Below are positions 8,490-17,183 of a DNA stretch of 64,000 bases, in pieces. The position numbers were made by a program, and so were the translations under genes. Source of the DNA: Parolsenella catena (GTDB taxonomy: Bacteria > Actinomycetota > Coriobacteriia > Coriobacteriales > Atopobiaceae). How positions within the stretch are numbered: position 1 is the stretch's first letter; each line of letters starts with the position of its first letter. The DNA is taken from positions 1,426,001 through 1,490,000 of the forward strand of contig NZ_AP019367.1 of assembly GCF_003966955.1 (NCBI RefSeq), given 5' to 3'. A model generated the notes under the pieces. That model did no database searches. It saw nothing but the letters and a program-made list of their open reading frames with translations, and had not been told where the DNA came from.

Positions 8490-10952
8490 CTAGCCGCGCA
8501 CCTCGCCGCCCGTGGAGCGGCAGACCTTCTTGACGAGCTTCTCGTGGGCGCGCTCGACCTCCTCGCTCGTGAGCGTGTGGTCGTTCGCGCGATACGTGAG
8601 CTGGAAGGCCATGGACTTCTTGCCCAGGCCCACACGCACCGGGTCGCGGTAGACGTCAAACAGGCGGGCGCTCTCGAGCAGCTTGCCGCCAGCGCTCGTG
8701 ATGCGCTGCGTGAGCATCTCGCACGTGACGTCCTCGTCAACGACGATGGCGAGGTCGTGCGTGATGGCCGGAAGCGTGGGCACGTCCTGGTAGGGAAGCT
8801 CGCGGGCGGCAAGGCGCAGCAGGTGCGCCTCGGAGAGCTCGAAGGCCACGACGTCCTCGTCGATGCCAAAGTTCGCAAGGCTCGTGGGGTGCACGTTGCC
8901 CACCCAGCCAAGCAGCTCGCCGCCAGCATAGACCTCGGCCGCCCGACCCGGCTGCAGCCAGGGGTACTCGGACGCGTCTGCCACCTTGAAGCGGACCTTC
9001 GTGATGCGCAGGGCCGCAAGCAGACGCTCGACAACGCCCTTCGCGTCAAAGAAGTCGAGCGGCTGGTGCCTCTCGTTCCAACCGTCGAGGCCCCAGGCGC
9101 CGCAGAGCACGCCGGCAACGTAGCGCGGCTCGTCGGGAAGCGTGCGCTTCTCGTGGCCAAAGAAGACGCGACCCTGCTCATAGAGCGCGACGTTGGGCAC
9201 GCCGTGGTCCAGGTTGTAGGCAACGGAGCGCAGCAGGCCAGGCAGGATGGAGCGGCGCATCTCGGAGTTGTTGGCGAGCAGCGGGTTCTTGATGCGCACG
9301 GGCACGCCGCGGCCGGTCTCGGAGATGTTGGCGCGCTCGAGGTCGCCATCCTCGGCGAAGCAGTACGTGAACGTCTCGGACAGGCCGCAGGCACGCAGCG
9401 TGCGCCCGATGAGCTGGGTGCGCTGCTGGTCGACCGTGAGGCCGCCGTGGTGGTTCTTGGCCGCGGGCAGCGTGGGCTCCACGCGATCCATGCCCCACAG
9501 GCGCAGGACCTCCTCGATGAGGTCGGCCTCGCGCGTGAGGTCCGGACGGCTCGTGGGGGCCACGACCTCGAAGTCGTTGCCGCCCTTCTGGGCCACGACG
9601 GCGCATCCCAGGCGCTCGAGCAGGTGGCTGATCTTATCGTTGGTGATGGGCGCGCCGCACATGCTGCGCACGCGCTCACCGCGAAGGGCGATGCGGACGG
9701 CCTTCACGGGCACGGGATACTCGTCCACGCGGCCACGGCAGACGGTGGCGCCGCAGCAGCTCTCGAACAGTGCGGCGGCGATGTCGGCGACTTCCTCGCA
9801 GTTCGCGGCGTCAACCTGGCGCTCGAAGCGGATGGACGCCTCGCTCATGAGGTTGAGGTTGCGGCTCGTGCGCGAGATGTGGCTCTTGTCGAAGCAGGCG
9901 CTCTCGAGCAGGACGTCGACCGTGGTGTCGTCAATCTCTGAGTTGAGACCGCCCATGACGCCGGCCAGGGCAACGGCACGCTCGCCGTCGTCGGTGATGA
10001 CGGCCATGTCGCTCGTGAGCGTGCGCTGCTGGCCGTCGAGCGTCGTGAGCTGCTCGCCCTCGCGGGCGGCGCGCACGACGATGTGGCGGCGCCCATCGCG
10101 CTCGGAGAGCTTGCCGAGGTCGAACGCGTGCAGCGGCTGGCCCGTGAGGTACATGACGTAGTTCGTGACGTCCACGACGTTGTTGATGGGGCGGCTGCCT
10201 GCGGCGATGACGCGGCGGGCGAGCCACTCGGGAGACGGGCCGATCTTCACGCCGCGCACGACACGCGCCACGTAGCGGCTGCACAGGCTCGTGTCCGCGA
10301 TCTTGACGTCCACGAGGTCTGCGCTCTTGGGGCCCTCCTCGCGCTGGATGGCGGGGAGCTCGATGTGCGTGTCCTCGTCGAGGACGGCGCCCACCTCGGT
10401 GGCCATGCCCACGTAGGACAGGCAGTCGGGGCGGTTGGGCGTGATCTCGCAGTCGAGCACGGTGTCCGACGTGCCGCGATAGTCCGTGAACGGCATGCCC
10501 ACGGGGGCGTCCTCGGGCAGGATCATGATGCCGGAGTGGTCTCCGCCCAGGCCAAGCTCGCGCTCGGAGCAGTTCATGCCGCACGACTCGACGCCACGCA
10601 GCTTGCTCTTCTTGATCTTGAGGTCGCCGGGAAGCACGGCGCCGATCATCGCGACGACGATCTTGTCGCCCTCGTTGAAGTTCTGGGCGCCGCACACAAT
10701 CTGCAGCGGGGCAGGATCGCCGTTCTCGTCAACGTTCTTGTCGCCCACGGAGACCTGGCACAGCCACATGTGGTCGGAGTCGGGGTGGGGCTTCTTGGAG
10801 AGCACCTGGCCCACGACGACGTGCTCGAGGTCGGCGCCAACGCGCTCGATCGTCTCGACCTCGGTGCCGGTGCGGATGAGCTCGGTGTAGAGGACCTTCG
10901 GGTCATCGGGCAGGTCCACCATGGAGCCGAGCCACTCATATGAGATGCGCAT
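8490..10952 (-). CDS. pheT: Phenylalanine-tRNA ligase beta subunit
   Basis: Beta subunit of the cytosolic alpha2-beta2 enzyme that charges tRNA-Phe. The 820 residues, a normal length, contain the N-terminal tRNA-binding domain (about 40-155, with VGQVLSKKPHPDSDHM), the B3/B4 editing domain (about 210-390), B5 (about 410-480), the catalytic-like core (about 490-690) and the C-terminal anticodon-binding FDX-ACB domain (about 725-820). The start has an AAAGG site 9 bases upstream. It follows pheS after a 206-base gap holding two hairpins, and both should be under the T-box upstream of pheS. Confidence 0.97.
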   Translation of the reverse strand: MRISYEWLGSMVDLPDDPKVLYTELIRTGTEVETIERVGADLEHVVVGQVLSKKPHPDSDHMWLCQVSVGDKNVDENGDPAPLQIVCGAQNFNEGDKIVVAMIGAVLPGDLKIKKSKLRGVESCGMNCSERELGLGGDHSGIMILPEDAPVGMPFTDYRGTSDTVLDCEITPNRPDCLSYVGMATEVGAVLDEDTHIELPAIQREEGPKSADLVDVKIADTSLCSRYVARVVRGVKIGPSPEWLARRVIAAGSRPINNVVDVTNYVMYLTGQPLHAFDLGKLSERDGRRHIVVRAAREGEQLTTLDGQQRTLTSDMAVITDDGERAVALAGVMGGLNSEIDDTTVDVLLESACFDKSHISRTSRNLNLMSEASIRFERQVDAANCEEVADIAAALFESCCGATVCRGRVDEYPVPVKAVRIALRGERVRSMCGAPITNDKISHLLERLGCAVVAQKGGNDFEVVAPTSRPDLTREADLIEEVLRLWGMDRVEPTLPAAKNHHGGLTVDQQRTQLIGRTLRACGLSETFTYCFAEDGDLERANISETGRGVPVRIKNPLLANNSEMRRSILPGLLRSVAYNLDHGVPNVALYEQGRVFFGHEKRTLPDEPRYVAGVLCGAWGLDGWNERHQPLDFFDAKGVVERLLAALRITKVRFKVADASEYPWLQPGRAAEVYAGGELLGWVGNVHPTSLANFGIDEDVVAFELSEAHLLRLAARELPYQDVPTLPAITHDLAIVVDEDVTCEMLTQRITSAGGKLLESARLFDVYRDPVRVGLGKKSMAFQLTYRANDHTLTSEEVERAHEKLVKKVCRSTGGEVRG

Positions 10953-10996
10953 GTCTTACGCCTTTCTGTTGCGCAGGATAATTCACAGCCTCTTCA

Positions 10997-11160
10997 GCCA
11001 GGGTTTCCGCGGTGCGTCAGATGAGTCCAAACGAGAAACGCCGCAGGAAACCGGCTAGGGGTTTCCACGGTGCCCGAGATGGTCGCGAAAGAGGAGAAAG
11101 CGTACGTAAGGTACGCGTGCGACGGTTTGAGCGACCAGATTGGGTGCCGTGGGAAGCCCT
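10997..11160. repeat. Tandem long imperfect hairpins between pheS and pheT
   Basis: A first stem pairs 10997-11013 (AGCCAGGGTTTCCGCGG) with 11041-11056. A second, longer imperfect stem pairs about 30 bases at 11057-11086 with 11131-11160, overlapping the pheS stop codon. Both left arms share GGTTTCC(A/G)CGGTGC, so the two units look related. Inside the second loop GCGTAC/GTACGC forms a small stem. Looks like a repeated mobile-type element or an RNA processing structure. Confidence 0.6.
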
Positions 11161-12235
11161 AGAACTGGGAGAGGAAGCGCATGTCGCCAGTCATGAGCAT
11201 GCGCAGGTCGGGCAGGTCGTAGCGAAGGGCGGCAACGCGCTCGGCGCCGATGCCGAAGGCGAATCCCGTGTACTTCTCGTGGTCGACGCCACAGTTGTCG
11301 AGCACGTTGGGGTCGACCATGCCGCAGCCGAGAATCTCGAGCCAGCCCGTGCCCTTGCAGAAGCGGCAGCCCTTGCCCCCGCAGACGCCGCAGGAGACGT
11401 CCACCTCGCAGCTGGGCTCGGTGAAGGGGAAGAAGTGCGGGCGGTAGCGGGTGGCACGGTCCTTGCCGAACATCTCGCGGCAGAAGTAGTCGAGCGTGCC
11501 CTTGAGGTCACCGAAGGTGATGCCCTCGTCCACCACGAGGCCCTCGATCTGGTTGAACTGGGGCAGGTGGCAGGCGTCGGGAGTGTCGGGGCGGAAGACC
11601 GTACCCGGGCAGATCATGTAGATGGGCGGCTCGTGGCTCTCCATCGTGTGCGCCTGGACGCCGGAGGTCTGGGTGCGCAGCAGGATGTCTGACTCGCCGT
11701 TGGCGTGGGCCTCGGAGTGCTCGAGGCTGCCGGGGTTGTTGTCCTCGACGTAGAACGTGTCGCGGGCGCTGCGGCTCGGGTGGTCGAGCGGGGCGTTGAG
11801 CGCGGTGAAGTTGTAGTAGCTCGTCTCGATGTAGGGGCCGTCCTCGACGGTGTAGCCCATGCCGCAGAAAATCTGCTCGATCTCCTCGATGATCTGGGAG
11901 ATGAGATGCTCGGAGCCCACGTTGGGGACGCGGCCGGGAAGCGTCACGTCCACGGAGTCGGCGGCGATGCGAGCCTCAAGGGCCGCGTGCTCAAGCTCGT
12001 GGCGGCGCTGCTCGAGCGACGCCTCGATGCGGGCGCGAACCTCGTTGGCGAGCTTGCCCACGCGCGGGCGGTCCGCCGGGTCCAGCTGGCCCATCTGGCG
12101 CAGCACACCGGTGAGCGAGCCCTTCTTGCCCGTCACGGCCACGCGGATGCGGTCGAGCTCGGCGAGGTCTCCCACGCCGCCGATGCCCTTGGCCGCCTCG
12201 CTCTCGATGGCCTTGAGGTCGTCGATGATCGTCAT
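11159..12235 (-). CDS. pheS: Phenylalanine-tRNA ligase alpha subunit
   Basis: Catalytic subunit of phenylalanyl-tRNA synthetase. The 358-residue product starts MTIIDDLKAIE, has the N-terminal coiled coil (about 1-90), class II motif 2 around RPHFFPFTEPSCEVD and motif 3 near GFAFGIGAERVAALRY. Length fits the family (about 340-360). The frame stays open another 72 codons upstream, but that part is the T-box leader; the ATG at 12235 follows AGGTAGGA. A short Cys-rich insertion (CGVCGGKGCRFCKGTG) is a normal feature of many bacterial PheS. Confidence 0.97.
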   Translation of the reverse strand: MTIIDDLKAIESEAAKGIGGVGDLAELDRIRVAVTGKKGSLTGVLRQMGQLDPADRPRVGKLANEVRARIEASLEQRRHELEHAALEARIAADSVDVTLPGRVPNVGSEHLISQIIEEIEQIFCGMGYTVEDGPYIETSYYNFTALNAPLDHPSRSARDTFYVEDNNPGSLEHSEAHANGESDILLRTQTSGVQAHTMESHEPPIYMICPGTVFRPDTPDACHLPQFNQIEGLVVDEGITFGDLKGTLDYFCREMFGKDRATRYRPHFFPFTEPSCEVDVSCGVCGGKGCRFCKGTGWLEILGCGMVDPNVLDNCGVDHEKYTGFAFGIGAERVAALRYDLPDLRMLMTGDMRFLSQF

Positions 12236-12299
12236 TCCTACCTGCCCCTTTCCTTCTCGGGCACATATGCCCGGTGTTGGCGCGAGCCCTGTCACGGCA

Positions 12300-12565
12300 A
12301 CAAAAAACCGCCCCCGCTCGCCTGTGCGAGCAAGGGCGGAGCTTATCCGCGGTACCACCTTGCTTGGCCGCCGGATGTCTGCCCGGCGTACCCACTCTTC
12401 TCCCCGTTCCGTGGGGCTTACGGCTTGCCTACTTGCGCGCCTCGGGCGCACGTTAAGCTCGCAGCTGGTGGAGTGAACTCTGGCCGTCTGCCTTGGAGGG
12501 ACCTCTCAGCCGGTGGGTCCCATCTCTCATCCGCTGGCAACGCGACAGCCAAACCTCTCCGTCAT
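12300..12565 (-). promoter_or_regulatory. T-box riboswitch leader of pheST
   Basis: On the minus strand the conserved T-box AAGGTGGTACCGCGG occupies about 12347-12361, followed by a terminator stem CCGCCCTTGCTCGC / GCGAGCGGGGGCGG ending in TTTTTT at 12301-12306. A long Stem I region lies upstream, and GAGTTCACTC at 12471-12480 offers a UUC specifier (12475-12477) for Phe. Uncharged tRNA-Phe would favour the antiterminator and switch pheST on. The exact 5' end and the specifier are inferred; the T-box and terminator are seen directly. No gene lies in 12236-12594. Confidence 0.93.
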
Positions 12566-12594
12566 AGCCTAGCTGCGTAGTTTAGCACAGCGCA

Positions 12595-13326
12595 TCAGCG
12601 CCGGCACGCGCCGCCCTCCTCGTGACAATCGTCCCCGACACCCTCGCCGGCATCCTCCGTGGGCGCCTCGTCGTCCTTGTCGTTGGGCACGAGCCCGTAG
12701 GACTTCGCGATGCGGTCGAGGTACTCGCGTGCTCGCTTCTCGTCGCCCTTGTTGCCGTACTGCAGCGACAGGTAGTAGTTGAGCCGCGCGCGCTCGTCGG
12801 CATCGGCGCTCGCCAGGGCGTGCTCCATCTCGGCTATGTAGGCATAGCTGCCACGAAACGCGATGTTGAACGTCTGACGCGAGTCGCGCTTGAGCTCCTT
12901 GGCGGCATCGAGGGCCTCGCCCTTGCACTCGGCCACGTGAGAGTCGATGAGCTCGAGCACATGCGTGGCGCGCCCCTCGTCGCCCTGCGTCTCGTAGAAG
13001 TTGAGCGCGCGGGACAGCAGGATGCGACGCTGCTGGGCCGTGGCGCGAAGGCCCAGCATGACGTCGAGCGTGCGCTGGACGCCCTCGACGTCCTGCTTGG
13101 CCTCGTAGGCGTTCAGGCGCATGTACTCCTGGTTGTACTTGGGCAGACAGAAGCTCGCCATGGGACCAGAGAGCGTCTTGAGCACGGCGTCGAAGTCGCC
13201 GGCCATGAACTGGTTCTGGGCCTTGTTCGCGATGACGCCGCGAAGCATGCCGGGAAGCACCGACACGAGCAGCATGAAGACGACGGCGCAGATGCCCGCG
13301 GTGGTGATGAGCGTCTGGATATCCAT
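12595..13326 (-). CDS. Membrane-anchored helical-repeat (TPR-like) protein, uncharacterised
   Basis: Protein of 243 residues. Residues 5-30 form one transmembrane segment (GICAVVFMLLVSVLPGML); the rest is helical and TPR-like with pairs such as AGDFDAVLKTLSG, RALNFYETQGDEGRATHVLE and LSLQYGNKGDEKRAREYLDR. The tail is acidic. AGGAGAGCC precedes the ATG at 13326, and the frame upstream of it lies in the preceding gene's end. It follows the S10 peptidase by 7 bases and is probably in its transcript. Function unknown; an assembly or scaffolding role at the inner face of the membrane is only a guess. Confidence 0.75.
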   Translation of the reverse strand: MDIQTLITTAGICAVVFMLLVSVLPGMLRGVIANKAQNQFMAGDFDAVLKTLSGPMASFCLPKYNQEYMRLNAYEAKQDVEGVQRTLDVMLGLRATAQQRRILLSRALNFYETQGDEGRATHVLELIDSHVAECKGEALDAAKELKRDSRQTFNIAFRGSYAYIAEMEHALASADADERARLNYYLSLQYGNKGDEKRAREYLDRIAKSYGLVPNDKDDEAPTEDAGEGVGDDCHEEGGACRR

Positions 13327-13333
13327 GGCTCTC

Positions 13334-14806
13334 CTACTTGGCGTAGAACTCGTGCATGTCATCGACCATCTGCATGAGCGTGGGGACGTCGGTGTATGCC
13401 ATGTGGCCGCAGCCGTAGCGGTGGTAGGTGATCTGGTCCTTGAGCTCTGCCGGGAGGAACAGCTGGCTCATCGTGTGGTCCATGTTCCACCAGGGCGTGG
13501 CCGCGTCATAGCGTCCGCCGAGAATGGCGAGCTTCGTCGTGGGGCTGCGGCGCAGGGCCGTGGCGATGTCGAACGCGAGGTTGGGCGCGGCGGTCTTGGT
13601 GTCGTCCATGCCCGGCTCGTCGTGCACCCAGTTCCAGCCGATGCCGATCTCGCTCCAGACGGACAGACGGTACTCGGCGGGGTTGACGTAGCCAAGCGTG
13701 CTGCGAAGAAAGCTACGGAACGCGCCGTACCAGACCTTCTCGAGAGCGTGAGCCGCCGGGTCCTCGCAGGCGAAGTAGAAGGTGTTGCGCTGCACGGGCA
13801 GCGTCATGGTCTCGGTGTAGCGCATGTCGAGGCGGCCGCACATGAGCCCCTTGTCACGCAGCAGGTTGGCGCGGAAGTCCTCGAGCTCGATGCGGTTGTT
13901 GTGCGCGAGAAGGAGCTCGGCCGGAATGCCGATGTAGCGCTCCATCTTCTTGGCGATGCGGCGCTTCTCGCGCGGGTCGATGCGGTCGCCCTTCATGAGC
14001 GAGGCGGCGTACTCGCCAGCCGTGAACTCGCTTGCCTCGTCGAACCACTTGTCGGGGTCCACGCCGCGGCCCGTGATGCCAAAGTGCTGGGCCGTCGACG
14101 CAAAGCTCGGCAGCATGCCGAGGTAGTACAGGTCGTTGCCCGGCAGGTTCTGGGACCAGTCGAAGTAGGCCGAGAGCATGACAACGCCGGCCAGCGGCAC
14201 GCCGGCCTCGCCGAGATAGCGCATAAGGACGGCCGAGCGCATCGTGCCGTAGGACTCGCCGTAGATGTACAGCGGGCTGCCCCAGCGGTTGTTCTCGTCA
14301 AGCCAACGAACGATGGCACGGCAGAACGTGCGAGCATCCTCCTCAAGGCCGTAGACGCGCTTGGTGTCATAGCCGTCCGCCACGAACGACCAGCCGGTGC
14401 CGAGGGCATCGAGGAACACGAGGTCCGTCTCGCGCAACAGAGTGCCGGGGTTGTCCACGACCTCGTAGTTGGCGCCGGCGAACTGCTCGCCCTCGCTCAC
14501 GACGCGCTTCGGGCCAAGGCCACCAAAGTTGATGGGCACGGACGCCGAGCCCGGGCCGCCGTTGTAGGCAAACGTCACGGGACGGCGCGCCACGTCAACG
14601 GCCTCGCCGTTCACGGAGCTGGCGACGTAGCTCACGTTGAACATCTTGCCCTCGAGCACGCGCTGCGGGTCATAGATGTCCAGGTGCCCGGCGCTGGCCA
14701 CGTAGTCGATGGACTCCTCGCCCACGCTCCAGGTCAGGGTATCGCTGCTCTTGGCCTCGGGCACCGCGTTCGCATCGGCGACGGGCGCCGCAAACTGCTC
14801 GCTCAT
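13334..14806 (-). CDS. S10 family serine carboxypeptidase-like peptidase
   Basis: Serine peptidase of the carboxypeptidase Y family, expected to remove C-terminal residues from peptides. The 490 residues contain YNGGPGSAS (about 81-89, oxyanion region), the nucleophile S185 in GESYG, a likely catalytic Asp near 434 in GGRYDAATPW and His near 468 in YGCGHMAYTD. No signal peptide or membrane segment is visible, so it seems cytosolic, unlike the secreted or vacuolar eukaryotic members. Its ATG directly follows the stop of the M20 peptidase gene (TAG then ATG), so the two are co-translated. Context beside oppABCDF suggests use of imported peptides. Confidence 0.85.
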   Translation of the reverse strand: MSEQFAAPVADANAVPEAKSSDTLTWSVGEESIDYVASAGHLDIYDPQRVLEGKMFNVSYVASSVNGEAVDVARRPVTFAYNGGPGSASVPINFGGLGPKRVVSEGEQFAGANYEVVDNPGTLLRETDLVFLDALGTGWSFVADGYDTKRVYGLEEDARTFCRAIVRWLDENNRWGSPLYIYGESYGTMRSAVLMRYLGEAGVPLAGVVMLSAYFDWSQNLPGNDLYYLGMLPSFASTAQHFGITGRGVDPDKWFDEASEFTAGEYAASLMKGDRIDPREKRRIAKKMERYIGIPAELLLAHNNRIELEDFRANLLRDKGLMCGRLDMRYTETMTLPVQRNTFYFACEDPAAHALEKVWYGAFRSFLRSTLGYVNPAEYRLSVWSEIGIGWNWVHDEPGMDDTKTAAPNLAFDIATALRRSPTTKLAILGGRYDAATPWWNMDHTMSQLFLPAELKDQITYHRYGCGHMAYTDVPTLMQMVDDMHEFYAK

Positions 14807-16069
14807 CTACTCCACCCCCAGCATGTCGCACAGCGACATCATATAGATCTCCGCCGAGTGAACGATATCGATAACGTCCACATCCTCGTTGTAGCCGTGG
14901 ATGCCCTCGTTGTTGGCCGGACCAAACTGGATCGTCGGGGCGCCGAGCGCACGGTAGTGCGCGGCGTCAGAGCTCGCCCACTGGTAAGCCGGCAGGCACT
15001 CCTCGTTCCAGACGTCCTCGATGTTCTTCTTGAGGCTCGTGACCAGCTTGGACTCATCGTCGGTGTAGTTGCCCTCGGCAGTCCAGTTATAGCTGGCCTC
15101 GACGCCCTCGACACCGCTCTTGGCAATCAGGGCATCAACCGCAGCAACGACTTCCTCGTGCTTGCAGCCATACGGCAGGCGAACGTCGACGCTGCAGGAG
15201 GCAAAGTCCGGCACCTGGTTGATCTTGCCGCCACCCTGAATGATGCCGACGTTGGTGGAGCAGTGGTCGATGACGTTGCCGACGCCAGGGGTGCCGATCG
15301 TGCGCTCGGCGATGGTGCGCGAGTTCTTGACGGCGCGAGCCTGGGACTCGTCATAGTGACCGGGAACAGCGGTGATCTCGTCGATGAAGGGGATGACCTT
15401 CGCGAGCTTGTTGATGGCGTTATCGCCCTTGTAGTTGCCGGTCGAGCCGTGGCCGGGCACGCCATGAGCGGTGAACGTGAGGTGGAGGATGCCCTTCTGG
15501 CCAATCTCAATCGTGTCGTGGCCGGTAGGCTCGCCGATCATGACGGCGTCAGCGCCGTCGGCATAGCCGTTCTCGCAGAACCACTTGGTGCCGGTGCCGG
15601 CAATCTCCTCGTCGCAGACGACGTGCAGGCGGATGTCGCCCTTGAGCTCGGCGCCGCTCTCGTTGAGCATGGCCATCGAGAAGAGCAGGACCGCGAGGCC
15701 GCACTTCATGTCAGAGGTACCGCGGCCGAGCATCTTGCCGTCGCGGATCTCGCCGCCGAACGGATCGAAGTCCCAGCCGTCAAGCTTGCCAACGGGCACA
15801 ACGTCAACGTGACCATTCAGGACGACGCGGAAGCCCTCATCGGAGCCAATGCGAGCATAGACGACAGGATAGTCCTCGCCGCCGTCCGCAACGATGCGCT
15901 CAGACTCGATGCCGTGCTCGGCAAGGTAGTCACGAACGAACTTGATAGCGGGCTCCTGGTCATCAATCGGGCTCTGGTTCTTGATCTGAATAAGCTGCTG
16001 GCAAAGCTTGAGCAGATCGTCCTGGTGAGCAAGTACAGCCTCGTGAAGCTGCTCCTTCGTAACCGTCAC
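14807..16069 (-). CDS. M20 family metallopeptidase (ArgE/DapE/ACY1 type)
   Basis: Di-zinc amidohydrolase/peptidase, cytosolic. I chose GTG at 16069 (420 residues) because AAGGCGG precedes it and residues upstream show no similarity to the family. Metal and catalytic residues are visible: H87 and D89 in LNGHVDVVPV, D120 in GRGTSDMKCG, E154-E155 in CDEEIAG, E in MIGEPTG and His in GIHGYNEDV. The dimerisation domain lies between about 190 and 310. It follows oppF after a terminator and precedes the S10 peptidase, so it probably hydrolyses imported peptides or acyl-amino acids. The exact substrate (dipeptide, N-acyl amino acid) is not predictable. Confidence 0.88.
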   Translation of the reverse strand: MTVTKEQLHEAVLAHQDDLLKLCQQLIQIKNQSPIDDQEPAIKFVRDYLAEHGIESERIVADGGEDYPVVYARIGSDEGFRVVLNGHVDVVPVGKLDGWDFDPFGGEIRDGKMLGRGTSDMKCGLAVLLFSMAMLNESGAELKGDIRLHVVCDEEIAGTGTKWFCENGYADGADAVMIGEPTGHDTIEIGQKGILHLTFTAHGVPGHGSTGNYKGDNAINKLAKVIPFIDEITAVPGHYDESQARAVKNSRTIAERTIGTPGVGNVIDHCSTNVGIIQGGGKINQVPDFASCSVDVRLPYGCKHEEVVAAVDALIAKSGVEGVEASYNWTAEGNYTDDESKLVTSLKKNIEDVWNEECLPAYQWASSDAAHYRALGAPTIQFGPANNEGIHGYNEDVDVIDIVHSAEIYMMSLCDMLGVE

Positions 16070-16148
16070 TTCGGTTCCGCCTTCCCTCAAGGCATGCCGG
16101 TCCCCGGCACACCAGCCATTAGACAAACGCATGACTTGCAAACAAACA

Positions 16149-16179
16149 AAAAGGGACCAGCCGGAAACGACTGGCCCCA
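16149..16179 (-). terminator. Terminator after oppF
   Basis: On the minus strand GGGGCCAG and CTGGTCCC (16154-16179 span) form a stem with one G-U pair, followed by TTTTTG. It should end or attenuate the opp transcript before the M20 gene. Confidence 0.75.
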
Positions 16180-16190
16180 AGATAATAGAC

Positions 16191-17183
16191 CTACTCCGCG
16201 ACCTTATCGTGATAGAGGAAGCACGCGACGCGATGGTTGTCCTCCACCTCCATGAGCGCAGGGCGCTCGTGGTGGCAGCGCTCCGTGGCGTTGGGACAAC
16301 GACCGGCCAACGGACAGCCGACCTGCTTGCCCACCGGGCTGGGAATCTCGCCCTCGAGCTTCATCTCGGGGTGACGCTCGAAGGGATTCTCGGGCGGAAT
16401 GGCCGAGAGCAGAGCCTTCGTGTAGGGGTGCAGCGGGTTCTCATAGATGCCGTGAGCAGGCGAGATCTCCATGACGCGGCCGAGGTACATGATGGCCACG
16501 CGGTCGGAGATGTGCTTGACCACGGAAAGGTCGTGGCTGATGAAGATGTACGTCAGGCCTCGCTCGCGCTGGAGTCGGCGGAAGAGGTTCAGGACCTGGG
16601 CCTGAATCGACACGTCAAGCGCGGAGACGGGCTCGTCGCACACGATGATCTTCGGATCGAGTGAGAGGGCGCGAGCGACGTTGATGCGCTGGCGCTGGCC
16701 GCCGGAGAACTCATGCGGGTAGCGCTGCAGGTGCTGGATGTCGAGGCCGACTTCCTTCATAAGGTCAAGGACCTTCTGCTGGCGCTTCGCGGCATCAGGC
16801 TCGATGCCATGGATGACCATCGGCTCCTCAATGGAAGCCGCCGCGGTGAAGCGAGGGTCAAGACTCGAATAGGAGTCCTGAAAGATCATCTGGAGATCCT
16901 TGTGCACGGGCTTGCGCGCGGCGCCCTTAAGCTTGGAAATATCCTGGCCGTTATAGATGATCTCGCCGCTCGTAGGCTCATGGAGACCAACGATGCAACG
17001 TCCAAGGGTCGACTTGCCACAACCGGACTCGCCGATGATGCCGAGGGTCTCGCCCTCATAGACATCAAGCGAAACGCCGGACAGCGCATGAAGCGTCTGA
17101 GGCTTGCCGAAGAGGCCGTCACCACGAAGACGGAACTCCTTGTTAAGGTTCTTGATGCCAAGAATCACATTATCGTTGGCCAT
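16191..17183 (-). CDS. oppF: Oligopeptide/dipeptide ABC transporter ATP-binding protein OppF
   Basis: Second ATPase of the peptide importer, at the inner face of the membrane. The 330 residues have Walker A GESGCGKST, signature SGGQRQR, Walker B IIVCDEP, and the C-terminal oligopeptide-transporter extension with spaced Cys (GCPLAGRCPNATERC). Such Cys clusters bind an iron-sulfur centre in some family members. Its ATG directly follows the oppD stop codon. Last gene of oppABCDF, followed by a terminator. Confidence 0.95.
   Translation of the reverse strand: MANDNVILGIKNLNKEFRLRGDGLFGKPQTLHALSGVSLDVYEGETLGIIGESGCGKSTLGRCIVGLHEPTSGEIIYNGQDISKLKGAARKPVHKDLQMIFQDSYSSLDPRFTAAASIEEPMVIHGIEPDAAKRQQKVLDLMKEVGLDIQHLQRYPHEFSGGQRQRINVARALSLDPKIIVCDEPVSALDVSIQAQVLNLFRRLQRERGLTYIFISHDLSVVKHISDRVAIMYLGRVMEISPAHGIYENPLHPYTKALLSAIPPENPFERHPEMKLEGEIPSPVGKQVGCPLAGRCPNATERCHHERPALMEVEDNHRVACFLYHDKVAE

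Noticed and set aside
12236-12451. 72-codon N-terminal extension of PheS
   Set aside because: This stretch is the T-box antiterminator/terminator region.
13121-16255. A plus-strand open frame of more than 1000 codons
   Set aside because: It runs antisense to the S10 and M20 peptidase genes, which have full active sites. The frame is open only because of GC-biased third positions; composition is unlike a real protein (Val/His/Ala/Asp-rich).
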